Both the position numbers and the translations under genes were made by a program. The notes below the pieces were generated by a model. The model worked only from the letters and a program-made list of their open reading frames with translations. It made no database searches and was not told where the DNA came from. Positions 51,688-60,640 of a stretch of DNA of 64,000 nucleotides are shown here, piece by piece. Source of the stretch: Methylomonas sp. (lineage in GTDB: Bacteria > Pseudomonadota > Gammaproteobacteria > Methylococcales > Methylomonadaceae); assembly GCF_023228165.1 (NCBI RefSeq), contig NZ_JALOBS010000016.1:1-64000 (forward strand), read 5' to 3'. Position 1 is the first letter of the stretch. Each line of letters begins with the position of its first letter.

Positions 51688-54006
51688 TCATGTTAGCGAT
51701 TTAGCCGCGGCAATCGCGGCTTGGCCCAAGGCCAGGCCGCCGTCATTCAGCGGATAACTTTGCGGCGTCAGTACGGTTTTACCCATGGCGCGCAACTGCC
51801 CGCTGACGCCTTCCAACAGCAAGTGGTTTTGGAAGGCACCGCCGCTTAATACGATGCAGTCCGTGCCGGTTTCCGTGCTGAATTTAATCAGCAGCGACAC
51901 ACTGGCCTCAATCAGACTGTGATGAATGCGGGCAGCGATGTCGGCTGTATCGATGCCGCCTTTCAAATCGTTCAGTACCGCCAGCCAGAGCCCCCGCCAA
52001 CCCAATACCGCCATGCTGTTATCGCTGCTGATCGCCCAGGCGTCCTGATAGGCCTGCTGGCCTGCAAAGCGAGTTGTTGCCAGGGTTTCCAGAGCGATGG
52101 CGGCCTGGCCTTCGTAATCGATTTGTGCGGCGTGCAAGCCTAGCGCGGCGGCAAAGGCATCGAACCACCGCCCGCAGGAACTGCACAGCGGCGCATTGAG
52201 ATTTTTCGCCAGCATGGTATCCAGGGTGGCTAGAGGTTTGTTGAGCAGAAATTTCAACATCTCCAATTCGGCATAGTCTTGTTGCAAGGTCGACCAAGCG
52301 AAATAGTGCTGCAATTGTGCGTATAAATTGCGCCAGGGTTCGCGCATGGCCTGGTTGCCCCCCGGCAGGGCGATGGGCTGGAAATGACCGAGACGGGTAA
52401 ATTCACGATAATCGCCCAGCAGAAATTCGCCGCCCCATAATTCACCGTCATTCCCCATACCCAAACCATCGAAAATCGCAGCCAATACCGGCTTAGTGTC
52501 CAAGCCAATGCCATGCTCAGCCAGGCAGGCTACCAGATGAGCGTGATGATGCTGAACGGCGCTTAAACCGCAGTTTTCATGCGCAGACAGCGACTGGCCA
52601 TATTGGCTGGATAAATAGCCCGGATGTCGATCGATCACGATGTGCTCGGGCTCAAATTGGTATAACTGTCTATATAACGCGATGGCGTTTCGATAATCAT
52701 GTTGCACTGCAGCACTTTCCAGGTCGCCGATATGCTGAGACACCACGGCTTGACCCTTTTTTAGCAGACAAAAACTATTTTTCAGCTCGGCCCCCATGGC
52801 CAAAATGTTGCCGGTTTTTTCAAAGCCGGCTGGTAGCTGCAACGCTTGCGGGCTATAGCCGCGGGCGCGGCGCAACAGGCGGATTTTATTATCCATCAGG
52901 CGGGCTACCGAATCGTCTAGTCGATTGATGATGGCGCGGTCATGCAGCAACCAATAATCGGCAATGCCGGCCAGCTTGCTTTTAGCGTCTTCATTGGCGA
53001 TGCATTGTGGTTCGTCGCTGATGTTGCCCGAGGTTAGTACGATGGGGGCCGACAAATGTTGTAACAACAAGCTATGCAGCGGGGTGTAGGGCAGCATGAA
53101 GCCCAGCTTGTCGTCGTCCGGCGCAATGCCTGGCGCCAATGTATCGCATTGCGCGTGCAGCAACACGATGGGGGCGGCTTTATCCTGTAAAGCGGCTGAT
53201 TCCAGCGCATTGACAGTGGCATAACGAGCAATGGTTTGAATATCCCGGGCCATCAAGGCAAAGGGTTTGGCATAGCGGCGCTTGCGTTGCCGTAGTCTGT
53301 TGACAGCCTCGGCATCGGCGGCATGGCAAGCCAGATGAAACCCGCCCAGGCCTTTGATGGCGACAATGTAACCTAGGCGAATCAGTTCGGCCGTGTGACT
53401 GATGGGGTCTGATAGGTTAGTTAAGCGTCCTTGCTTATCTTCAAGCCACAAACTGGGGCCGCAGCTTGGGCAGCAATTGGCCTGGGCGTGAAAGCGTCGG
53501 TCGGCTGGATCGTCATACTCGCCTTGACATTCAGGGCACAGCGCAAATGCCGCCATACTGGTATGGCAGCGGTCGTAAGGCATTTGCTTAACGATGGACA
53601 AGCGCGGCCCGCAATGGGTGCAGTTAGTGAACGGATAACCATAGCGACGGTTGTTGGGATCGGCAATCTCGGCCAGGCAAGCCGGGCAGGTGGCGGCGTC
53701 GGCGGCAATCGGCGTTTGTACGTCATTGTGTTGACTGTTGATGATACGAAATTCCGTGCTGCTAGCAGCCCCCTCAAAAGCCTGTACCTCCAGGCTGTCG
53801 AGTAGGGCTAAAGGGGGTAATTGCAGGGGGATTTGGCGGATGAATTCGTTTAAGTCGGCATCGCTGCCAAAGGCATGAATCATCACACCTTCGCCATCGT
53901 TCCACACTTCACCCGTTAAGCGATGCTGGCGCGCCAAATGCCAGATGGTCGGTCGAAAACCCACCCCTTGCACCACGCCGCGAGCACGGATGGCTTTGCC
54001 CGGCAT
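51688..54006 (-). CDS. hypF: Carbamoyltransferase HypF
   Basis: 772 residues from ATG 54006, at the hypE stop (TAATG overlap). Makes the thiocyanate on HypE from carbamoyl phosphate for [NiFe] hydrogenase. Acylphosphatase domain about 1-90 (ARGVVQGVGFRPTIW), zinc fingers CPACLAE and CTHCGPR, CPECQGEYDD and CPSCGP (about 108-185), a YrdC-like domain and a Kae1-like C-terminal part with HHHAHL and LSGGAFQNH. Last gene of the hup/hyp operon. Confidence 0.97.
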   Translation of the reverse strand: MPGKAIRARGVVQGVGFRPTIWHLARQHRLTGEVWNDGEGVMIHAFGSDADLNEFIRQIPLQLPPLALLDSLEVQAFEGAASSTEFRIINSQHNDVQTPIAADAATCPACLAEIADPNNRRYGYPFTNCTHCGPRLSIVKQMPYDRCHTSMAAFALCPECQGEYDDPADRRFHAQANCCPSCGPSLWLEDKQGRLTNLSDPISHTAELIRLGYIVAIKGLGGFHLACHAADAEAVNRLRQRKRRYAKPFALMARDIQTIARYATVNALESAALQDKAAPIVLLHAQCDTLAPGIAPDDDKLGFMLPYTPLHSLLLQHLSAPIVLTSGNISDEPQCIANEDAKSKLAGIADYWLLHDRAIINRLDDSVARLMDNKIRLLRRARGYSPQALQLPAGFEKTGNILAMGAELKNSFCLLKKGQAVVSQHIGDLESAAVQHDYRNAIALYRQLYQFEPEHIVIDRHPGYLSSQYGQSLSAHENCGLSAVQHHHAHLVACLAEHGIGLDTKPVLAAIFDGLGMGNDGELWGGEFLLGDYREFTRLGHFQPIALPGGNQAMREPWRNLYAQLQHYFAWSTLQQDYAELEMLKFLLNKPLATLDTMLAKNLNAPLCSSCGRWFDAFAAALGLHAAQIDYEGQAAIALETLATTRFAGQQAYQDAWAISSDNSMAVLGWRGLWLAVLNDLKGGIDTADIAARIHHSLIEASVSLLIKFSTETGTDCIVLSGGAFQNHLLLEGVSGQLRAMGKTVLTPQSYPLNDGGLALGQAAIAAAKSLT

Positions 54007-55049
54007 TAGCAGATGCGCGGCAACTGCTCGCCCACCGGCCAATCGACGATGCGCCGGCCGCCGAAGTCGGTGGTCATTTGCACGAAACCGTGCGGATCGT
54101 CTATCACTTCGCCAATGATGGCCGCATCCCGGCCCAGCGGATGCGCCCGCATGACTTGTAACAGTTGCTCGGCGATATGCGCGGAGCAAATGCACACCAG
54201 CTTGCCTTCGTTGGCGACATACAACGGGTCCAGGCCCAGAATTTCGCAGGCGGCTTTGACTTCGGCTTTCATTGGAATGCAGGTTTCATCGATCAGCATG
54301 CCCACCCCGGACTGCTTGGCCAGTTCGTTCAAGGCCGTGGCCAAGCCGCCGCGTGTTGGGTCGCGCAGGCAGTGAATATCGGCTGGCGCAGCAGTTACCA
54401 TGTCAGAAACCAGGCCGTTAAGTGCGGCAGAATCGGACACGATGCTGGTCTGGAATTGCAAATTTTCCCGCCCGGCCATGATTGCCACGCCGTGATCGCC
54501 CATAGTTCCACTGACCAAGATGGCATGGCCTGCTTGGGCGCGGTCGCCGGAAATCCTCACCGCATCCGGCACCAAACCCACTCCGGTGGTGGTGATGAAT
54601 ACGCCATCGCCTTTGCCGCGCTCGACGACTTTAGTATCCCCCGTGACAATTAGCGTGCCGCAGGCTTTGGCGGCGGCTGCCATGCTGATGACGATGCGTT
54701 CCAGATCGGCCAGCGGCAGGCCTTCTTCCAGAATAAAGCCCGCCGCCAGGTACAAGGGTTTGGCCCCCGACATGGCTACATCGTTGACGGTGCCGTGCAC
54801 GGCCAAGGAACCAATATCGCCGCCCGGAAAAAACAACGGCGAAATCACATGGCCGTCGGTGCTGATCACCATTCTGCCGGCTGGGACGTTGAATAGGGCT
54901 TGGTCGTTATGCTGGCGCAACAAGGCATTATCGAAATGCTTGATGAACAAGTCGTCGATCAACTGCGCCATGGCCCGGCCGCCGCCGCCATGACTGAGAT
55001 CGACGTGACCGGATTTTAGATTTAGAGAAGAGGTGTAAGCTTTAAGCAC
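54006..55049 (-). CDS. hypE: Hydrogenase maturation protein HypE
   Basis: 347 residues. PurM-fold ATPase that dehydrates the thiocarboxamide on its C-terminal Cys to thiocyanate. The chain ends LPRIC, with the essential C-terminal cysteine. Motifs LSHGGGGRAM and DPTRGGLATALNELA are present. It starts 62 bp after the broken toxin gene, so its usual coupling to hypD is lost. Confidence 0.97.
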   Translation of the reverse strand: MLKAYTSSLNLKSGHVDLSHGGGGRAMAQLIDDLFIKHFDNALLRQHNDQALFNVPAGRMVISTDGHVISPLFFPGGDIGSLAVHGTVNDVAMSGAKPLYLAAGFILEEGLPLADLERIVISMAAAAKACGTLIVTGDTKVVERGKGDGVFITTTGVGLVPDAVRISGDRAQAGHAILVSGTMGDHGVAIMAGRENLQFQTSIVSDSAALNGLVSDMVTAAPADIHCLRDPTRGGLATALNELAKQSGVGMLIDETCIPMKAEVKAACEILGLDPLYVANEGKLVCICSAHIAEQLLQVMRAHPLGRDAAIIGEVIDDPHGFVQMTTDFGGRRIVDWPVGEQLPRIC

Positions 55050-55110
55050 GGAATTAGTGTCGGTTATGCAGGTTGGAGGGAAGAAATTGTTTGCTAAATC
55101 GAATTCACTC

Positions 55111-55407
55111 TTAGCTTGTTATTCTGTTCAGCCAGAAATGGGGTTTCCGATGTAAGTGGGCAACTGCAACAATTACGATTTTGTTAGAGTCGATGCCGTA
55201 CAAAATCGCATAAGGGAAGCGATTTACCAAACAACGTCTCAAACCATAACCTATGGAAACATAAGCGTCAGGGTAAGCAACGATTCGTCTTATTGCTGCA
55301 TCCAGCTCGTTCAAAAACTGCAGGCCCAAATTGCCTTACTGGGTTTCGTACCATTCAACAGCTTGATCAAGTTCGATTTCAGCTGCCTCCAGGAACTCAA
55401 CACTCAT
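55111..55407 (-). pseudogene. ParE/RelE-like toxin, broken by an in-frame stop
   Basis: The full frame opens at ATG 55407-55405 (MSVEFLEAAEIELDQAVEWY) and would make 98 residues, but codon 24 is TAA (55338-55336, between ETQ and GNLG). Downstream the ParE-like body continues intact (GLQFLNELDAAIRRI, then RCLVNRFPYAILYGI). Restart at 55329 would lack the first 26 residues. Its ATG overlaps the antitoxin stop, as in a working pair. Probably a dead toxin. Confidence 0.85.
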
Positions 55408-55619
55408 GGTTTATATTTCTGCATCACGGCTTCATAACTAATGGTTTTTAGCTGTCCATCTTTGTACGCTTGCCAGCGTTTGGCAGCCTCGTCATGCCAG
55501 ACGCTGTCGACTTCTGGAGTCGATATATCCAAGTCGGCAAGTAACCGTTCCGCTAGACGTAATTTTTCCAGCGGCAGCAACTGGCGGGCTTGTTGGTAAA
55601 TTTCTTGACTGTTTGGCAT
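55404..55619 (-). CDS. Antitoxin of the broken toxin-antitoxin pair
   Basis: 71 residues, addiction-module protein type: MPNSQEIYQQARQLLPLEKL, then LAERLLADLD and VWHDEAAKRWQAYKDG. The DEAAKRWxAYKxG motif is characteristic of the ParE-partner family TIGR02574. The frame is intact even though the toxin is disrupted. It lies between hypD and hypE. Confidence 0.85.
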   Translation of the reverse strand: MPNSQEIYQQARQLLPLEKLRLAERLLADLDISTPEVDSVWHDEAAKRWQAYKDGQLKTISYEAVMQKYKP

Positions 55620-55651
55620 GGATGGCTCCTGATGCAGTTTTTACGGTTATT

Positions 55652-56773
55652 CTAACTTTTAGCAGACTTATTTCTAAGCCTCCCATAAGACCAATAGGCC
55701 GCGCAAGCGCCTTCGGATGACACCATGCAGGAACCCATCGGGTTTTCCGGGGTGCAGACAGTACCCAACAACTTGCAATCCTGCGGTTTTTTGGCGCCGC
55801 GCAAAATCGCCGGACATTCGCAGCCTTTGACATCGCTGGCCTGAATCGCCGGCATGTCGAAGCGCTGTTCGGCATCGAAATCGGCATAAGCGGCCTTGAT
55901 TTTTAAGGCGCTGTTGGGGATAAGGCCCAAGCCGCGCCATTCGAATTGTGGCCGCAGTTCCAATACCTCGGCGGTCAAAGCCTGGGCTTTTTGATTGCCG
56001 TCGCGGGTGACCGCGCGGCTGTATTCGTTTTCCACCACATGACGCTTGTCGTTGAGCTGGCGGATCAGCATCAAGGCGGATTGCATTACGTCAAGCGGTT
56101 CGAAGCCGGCAATGACGATGGGTTTGTCGTACTGTTCGGCAAAAATTTCGTAAGGTCGGCTGCCGATCACGCTGCTGACATGAGACGGGCCGAGAAAAGC
56201 GTCGATGGCGACCGGCACCGGCGCGTCCAATATGGCCTGCATGGCGGCTGGTGTCAGCACGTGGTTGCAGAATACGGAGAAGTTCGTCAGTCCTTCAGCT
56301 TGCGCCTGTTTGATCACCACCGCAGTCGGCGGGGTGGTGGTTTCGAAACCGATGGCAAAAAACACCACCTGCCGCTCCGGGTTGTCGCGGGCGATTTTCA
56401 ACACATCCTGGGTGGAATACACCATGCGGATATCGGCGCCGCCGGCCTTGGCTTTTAACAAACTGTTACGGCCGGTGGCCGGCACTCGCATTAAATCGGC
56501 ATAGGTACATAAAATGACGTTGTGTTGCTCGACCAATTGAATCGCATTATCGATGCGCCCGGTCGGCAGCACGCAGACCGGGCAGCCGGGGCCGTGAATG
56601 AATTCGACATTGGCCGGCATCAAATCCTGCACCCCGTAGCGGAAAATCGCGTGCGTATGACCGCCGCAAAACTCCATCAGCCGGTAATGGCGATCGGGAT
56701 GCACGGTTTGGGCGATGGCCTGCGCCAGTTGTTGCGCCAGATCGTGCTGGCGAAATTCGCTGATGTATTTCAT
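55652..56773 (-). CDS. hypD: Hydrogenase maturation protein HypD
   Basis: 373 residues. Iron-sulphur scaffold on which Fe(CN)2CO is built, with HypC. CGGHTHAIFRYG (near residue 41), GCPVCVLPTGR (near 69) and CNHVLTPAAM carry the active-site residues; the C-terminal part holds the [4Fe-4S] cysteines (GCECPAILRG, GTVCTPENPMGSCMVSSEG). Overlaps hypC by 4 bp. Confidence 0.97.
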   Translation of the reverse strand: MKYISEFRQHDLAQQLAQAIAQTVHPDRHYRLMEFCGGHTHAIFRYGVQDLMPANVEFIHGPGCPVCVLPTGRIDNAIQLVEQHNVILCTYADLMRVPATGRNSLLKAKAGGADIRMVYSTQDVLKIARDNPERQVVFFAIGFETTTPPTAVVIKQAQAEGLTNFSVFCNHVLTPAAMQAILDAPVPVAIDAFLGPSHVSSVIGSRPYEIFAEQYDKPIVIAGFEPLDVMQSALMLIRQLNDKRHVVENEYSRAVTRDGNQKAQALTAEVLELRPQFEWRGLGLIPNSALKIKAAYADFDAEQRFDMPAIQASDVKGCECPAILRGAKKPQDCKLLGTVCTPENPMGSCMVSSEGACAAYWSYGRLRNKSAKS

Positions 56774-57000
56774 GGCGTGCTCATTAAACCGGCTTCGGCG
56801 AACAGAGCCAGGGTCTTGATGGCCTCGTCTTCGTCGATCTTGTTCAGCGCGTAGCCGACATGAACCAGCACATAGTCGCCGACTTGTACGTCGTCGACCA
56901 AGGCCAGCGAGACTTCAACTTTAACGCCGTCCACCGAGGCGGTGGCCATGCCGGTGTCGGGGTGGAGTTTGGTGATTTGAGCGGGGAGGGCTAAGCACAT
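56770..57000 (-). CDS. hypC: Hydrogenase assembly chaperone HypC
   Basis: 76 residues from the ATG at 57000; a longer frame runs into the repeat island and is rejected. MCLALPAQI gives the invariant N-terminal Cys2 that carries the iron ligand complex; GDYVLVHVGYALNKIDEDEA is the typical C-terminal half. AAAGGC precedes the ATG. A repeat-filled 620-bp gap separates it from hypB. Confidence 0.96.
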   Translation of the reverse strand: MCLALPAQITKLHPDTGMATASVDGVKVEVSLALVDDVQVGDYVLVHVGYALNKIDEDEAIKTLALFAEAGLMSTP

Positions 57001-57018
57001 GGTTTTGCCTTTGTTTAA

Positions 57019-57598
57019 TTGTGTCGCTATGCGACGGTTTATTTTAATGCCGGTTCCCGCACCGGCGGGCGGGATACTTTCGCTACGAAAACCATCCCGT
57101 GCAATTACTTGTGTAGGTGCGATTAGCGATAGCAATCGCACGAACAGGATTATTTAACATTCCTCCGATTACGCTTTGCTAATCGGAGCTACGCGAACTT
57201 TGTTTAATTGTGTCGCTATTACGACGGGTTTTTAATGCCGGTTCCCGCGCCGGCGGGGGGCGTAGGCTGGGTAAAGCGGAGCGAAACCCAGCAATAATTG
57301 ATTAATGCTGGGTTTACACTATCGTTTCAACCCAGCCTACAAAACTACAAAATATCGTTGTTATACCAAAATAACCGTTGGAGTAATTCCATTCCCGTTA
57401 TGCCGCGCAGGATTAAAGCGGCATCCGGGTGTCTTTTCTTTTGGTTTCTTTTCTTTGGACAAGCAAAGAAAAGAAACCCGCCCGCCGGTGCGGGAACCGG
57501 CATTAAAACAATCCGTCGCGATAGCGACACAAAACTATTGCCAAGACCATTTTAATTTGCCCTCACCCTCACCCTAGCCCTCTCCCAAGGGGAGAGGG
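57019..57598. repeat. Repeat island between hypB and hypC
   Basis: The 620-bp gap 57001-57620 holds no gene. Left-end-like motifs GTGTCGCTATGCGACGG (57021-57037) and GTGTCGCTATTACGACGGG (57210-57228) match the right-end motif CGTCGCGATAGCGACAC (57514-57530) in reverse. GCCGGTTCCCGC/GCGGGAACCGGC palindromes, a REP-like GTAGGTGCGATTAGCG (57113-57128), and a large inverted unit 57261-57340 (GTAGGCTGGGT and ACCCAGCCTAC) lie between. A CCCTCTCCC/GGGAGAGGG hairpin (57578-57598) ends it. Several families appear nested. Confidence 0.8.
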
Positions 57599-57620
57599 GA
57601 GCGTACACCATAAAATTCAA

Positions 57621-58433
57621 TCAAGCATACTCAATCCGTTGTAACTCCAACTCTGCCCGCAACCACTTCAACCAACTCTCCATGCCTTCGCCGGTCTTGG
57701 CCGACAACGACAATACCTTAATTCTTGGATTCACCTGTTTCGCATAACGGATGCATTCCGCGCTGTCGAAATCCAGATACGGCAGCAGGTCGGTTTTGTT
57801 CAAGATCATCAAATCGGCGGCATGGAACATGTCCGGGTATTTGATGGGTTTGTCTTCGCCTTCGGTGACCGACAGGATCACCACTTTATGCGCCTCGCCC
57901 AAATCAAAAGCCGACGGGCAGACCAGATTGCCGACGTTTTCGATAAACAGCAGGCTGTGGTTGGGCAGATTCAAGCTTTCCAAGGCGTGACCAACCCGAT
58001 GCGCGTCCAGATGACAGCCTTTGCCGGTATTTATTTGCAAAGCCGGCACGCCGGTGGCGCGGATGCGGTCGGCGTCGCGGGCGGTTTGCTGGTCGCCTTC
58101 GATCACGCCGATGGCATATTCCTCCTTCAAACGGCTGATGGTTTCGGTCAGCAACGTGGTTTTGCCTGAGCCGGGGCTGGAAACCAGATTCAAGGCCAGC
58201 ATGCCGCGCTGGCTAAAATAGTGGCGATTTTCGTCGGCATAGCGATTGTTTTTGGCCAGGATGTCCTGCTCGATTTGCACCATGCGCGCCTGGGTTAAGC
58301 CCGGTGCGTGCGCGTGTTCGGCGCCGTGGCTGTGGTCATGGTCATGATGATGGTGGTCGTGGCTATGATCGTGCTCGTGTTGTTCGTCGTGCGAGTGGGT
58401 AAGGCCCTCGCCGCAGCCGCAGATGCCGCACAT
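57621..58433 (-). CDS. hypB: Hydrogenase nickel incorporation GTPase HypB
   Basis: 270 residues. N-terminal MCGICGCGEG is the high-affinity nickel CxxCGC motif; a long His/Asp-rich stretch (about residues 13-43) can store nickel. P-loop SSPGSGKTTLL near residue 84, GDQQTARDADR and NKTDLLPYLDF follow. Delivers nickel with HypA. The gene ends 20 bp from the repeat island. Confidence 0.97.
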   Translation of the reverse strand: MCGICGCGEGLTHSHDEQHEHDHSHDHHHHDHDHSHGAEHAHAPGLTQARMVQIEQDILAKNNRYADENRHYFSQRGMLALNLVSSPGSGKTTLLTETISRLKEEYAIGVIEGDQQTARDADRIRATGVPALQINTGKGCHLDAHRVGHALESLNLPNHSLLFIENVGNLVCPSAFDLGEAHKVVILSVTEGEDKPIKYPDMFHAADLMILNKTDLLPYLDFDSAECIRYAKQVNPRIKVLSLSAKTGEGMESWLKWLRAELELQRIEYA

Positions 58434-58774
58434 TATTCAACCTCCAGTTCTTTAATTCGCATTTGATCGCCGCCGTTTATTTGTAATTGATGACTGCCGC
58501 ACAGCGGGCATTCGTCATAAAGCTGCTGCACGACTACATTTTTAGCACATGGCAGGCACCAGGCCTGGCCGGGTATATCGATAATTTCCAGCCTGGCCTG
58601 ATCGGCCAAGGAGTTTTTAACCACAAGTTCGAAACTAAACCGCAAGGCCTCAATCTCCACGCCGGCTAAGGCACCGATTTCCAGCCACACTGTTTTCACC
58701 TTGCTGTAGTGTTGCACGGCGGCTTGTTGTTCCAGGGTTTGCAGAATGCTTTCACACAGCGACATTTCATGCAT
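58433..58774 (-). CDS. hypA: Hydrogenase nickel incorporation protein HypA
   Basis: 113 residues. MHEMSLCESIL N-terminus supplies the nickel ligand His2; the zinc site is CLPC (near residue 73) and CPLC (near 89). Overlaps hypB by one base and hupK by 8 bp, so translationally coupled to both. Confidence 0.96.
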   Translation of the reverse strand: MHEMSLCESILQTLEQQAAVQHYSKVKTVWLEIGALAGVEIEALRFSFELVVKNSLADQARLEIIDIPGQAWCLPCAKNVVVQQLYDECPLCGSHQLQINGGDQMRIKELEVE

Positions 58775-59954
58775 GGACTTCTACCTCATCAACTTGTTCC
58801 ATCAAGGTTAAACGGTATGTTACGCAAGGATCAATCGCGTTGATCAATAGCGCCGCCTGGCGTTGCAAGTCTTCGACGGTATCAGCCCGTAAATTTTGCA
58901 AGCCTTGCGTAACCACGCCGCCGGGATGAAAATTCCATTCGGTTGGGGCGACAATAGCGTAATCGTACACGCGTCCGTGCCGTAACGCCAGACGATGAAT
59001 CAGCAGGCCGCGCGCCGCGGCGACTTGCGCCAGACCGACGCCCTCATGGCCGAAATGGCTGCCGGAAGCTGGGGTTTTGCTGATCAGTTTGTCTAAAATG
59101 CCGGCCACTTCCAATAAACTTGCCGTCAAACGCACCAGCAAGCCGTTGCCGTAGTGGCCGCTTAATGCCGCCAACAAGGGATGGGTGCATTGCCGGTTCA
59201 ATGGCGTGACTTCCCAGCATTGGTTTTGCCAGTGTGGAAACCGGCTGAATTGACCCAGGTCGACCTGTTGCCACTCGGCATGCAGGCGCTCGCAATTGAT
59301 GGCTGGCAAACACATCACAGCATTGTTGCCGGCGGCTTCCCAGTCGCGGTGATATACATAAGCAAGCAAGCGGGCGGGCAGGGCGGAGTTTTGCGAGATC
59401 CAGTCGCCCAACTGCGCTTCGCTGCTTAGCGACAAAAATTGTTGCAGACGGTTGCCAAACAGGCAGCCGTCTATCAGTCCAGTCAACTCATTAATGAGTT
59501 GTAACAGTCGATTAAAATCCAGCTCGCCACGCAGACGGCTATGTAATGTGAAGGCATCGCCGTCCTCAAACAGCAGTTGTTTAAATCGGGTGTCGAATTT
59601 AAGTAAGGCCGCCAGCGCGGTTTTGTCGGCGGGCAAATCCACGAAGCCCGACCAATCCAATCCCATGCGCCAGACATGTTCGCGCAAGATTTCCATATCG
59701 ACCAACAGCTCCCTGGCCCGGTCCGCCTCTACGGGAGCCGGCAGGCCAAGCGCGGCTCGGCAAGCCAGTAGGGCCGCGTAGGCTTGGGCGTTGCCGCACA
59801 CGCTGAACAGCAGGGGCAGTTGTTCCAACAGTTGTTCCGGCGTCTTGCCGATCAAGACCCGAGCCGCTTGGGGGCGGCGCAAATCGATGTTAACCCGCCG
59901 GGCGCGGCCATGGTGATGCGCGAGTCTAATGTCGATTTCGCCGCCGGCCGCCAC
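58767..59954 (-). CDS. hupK: HupK, large-subunit-like hydrogenase maturation protein
   Basis: 395 residues, GTG start at 59954 directly after the hupJ stop, with AGGA upstream. HupK resembles the hydrogenase large subunit without its active site: LFSVCGNAQAYAALLACRAA imitates the first Cys motif and INAIDPCVTYRLTLMEQ the second, each with one cysteine. It is thought to act as scaffold for Fe(CN)2CO transfer. Overlaps hypA. Confidence 0.9.
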   Translation of the reverse strand: MAAGGEIDIRLAHHHGRARRVNIDLRRPQAARVLIGKTPEQLLEQLPLLFSVCGNAQAYAALLACRAALGLPAPVEADRARELLVDMEILREHVWRMGLDWSGFVDLPADKTALAALLKFDTRFKQLLFEDGDAFTLHSRLRGELDFNRLLQLINELTGLIDGCLFGNRLQQFLSLSSEAQLGDWISQNSALPARLLAYVYHRDWEAAGNNAVMCLPAINCERLHAEWQQVDLGQFSRFPHWQNQCWEVTPLNRQCTHPLLAALSGHYGNGLLVRLTASLLEVAGILDKLISKTPASGSHFGHEGVGLAQVAAARGLLIHRLALRHGRVYDYAIVAPTEWNFHPGGVVTQGLQNLRADTVEDLQRQAALLINAIDPCVTYRLTLMEQVDEVEVHA

Positions 59955-60416
59955 TTATACGTTTCCTAACTGGCCGCGCAATAAATCCCGTCGGCTGACG
60001 GCACGGGGTGCCGGCCTGGTCAGTAACCCTTGCCAAGCCGATTGGGCGGCGGCGATTGCCGAGCCCTGATCGATAAATTGGAACATCGGCGAAAACAGCG
60101 AACATTGGGCGTATATACCCAGCCGGGTTTCTTGAGCGACCGTAAAGATAAAATTGCCGGCCGGAAAGCTCTGTTCGAACTGGTTCCCCGCCGACAATTC
60201 CAGCCAGGGATTATTCTTATCGGGCAGTATCAGCAAATTCATAAACCATGGCGTCACCAGCACACCCGGCCAAAGGTCGCCGAATCGTTCGAAACCGATG
60301 GCGTGCACCGACAGCAGTGGATTGACCACAGGCAGGCCGCGCATACGCGTCGCCAGTATCTGGTTAAAAGTGGCTTCCAAGGCGGATTTGATTTGCTCGC
60401 TATCCAGCCACGGCAT
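59955..60416 (-). CDS. hupJ: HybE/HupJ hydrogenase assembly chaperone
   Basis: 153 residues from ATG 60416; a longer frame from 60521 lies inside hupI. HybE family: chaperone of the large subunit or its Tat partner. Segments VVNPLLSVHAIGFERFGDLW, VTPWFMNLLILPD and FAGNF-like PAGNFIF are typical. Begins 2 bp after the rubredoxin stop. Confidence 0.9.
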   Translation of the reverse strand: MPWLDSEQIKSALEATFNQILATRMRGLPVVNPLLSVHAIGFERFGDLWPGVLVTPWFMNLLILPDKNNPWLELSAGNQFEQSFPAGNFIFTVAQETRLGIYAQCSLFSPMFQFIDQGSAIAAAQSAWQGLLTRPAPRAVSRRDLLRGQLGNV

Positions 60417-60418
60417 AC

Positions 60419-60640
60419 TCAGGCGTCCAGTAACAGAAAATCCTGCTTCGCCGCGCCGCATTGCGGGCAAGACCAATAGCTGGGCAAGTCGGCGAATGCA
60501 GTGCCGGGCAGGATTTGCCAAACGCTGTCGCCGGCGGCGGGATCGTAAACATGCCAGCAGATTTTACATTCCAGTTTGGCCCGGTCCGGCAGGCTAGATG
60601 CATCGCCGCCGTAAGCACCAGCAAAGAAAGCATCGCTCAT
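60419..60640 (-). CDS. hupI: Rubredoxin HupI
   Basis: 73 residues from ATG 60640; an earlier start from 60784 is a shadow of hupH. CKICWHVYDP and WSCPQCGAAK hold the four Cys ligands of one iron. HupI supports hydrogenase maturation under oxygen in Rhizobium. Overlaps hupH by 4 bp. Confidence 0.93.
   Translation of the reverse strand: MSDAFFAGAYGGDASSLPDRAKLECKICWHVYDPAAGDSVWQILPGTAFADLPSYWSCPQCGAAKQDFLLLDA

Noticed and set aside
54006..54195. N-terminal extension of HypF
   Set aside because: Out-of-frame reading of the hypE 3' end; HypF acylphosphatase domain starts at 54006.
57298..57577. Two overlapping frames between hypB and hypC
   Set aside because: Formed by inverted repeats; no start signals.
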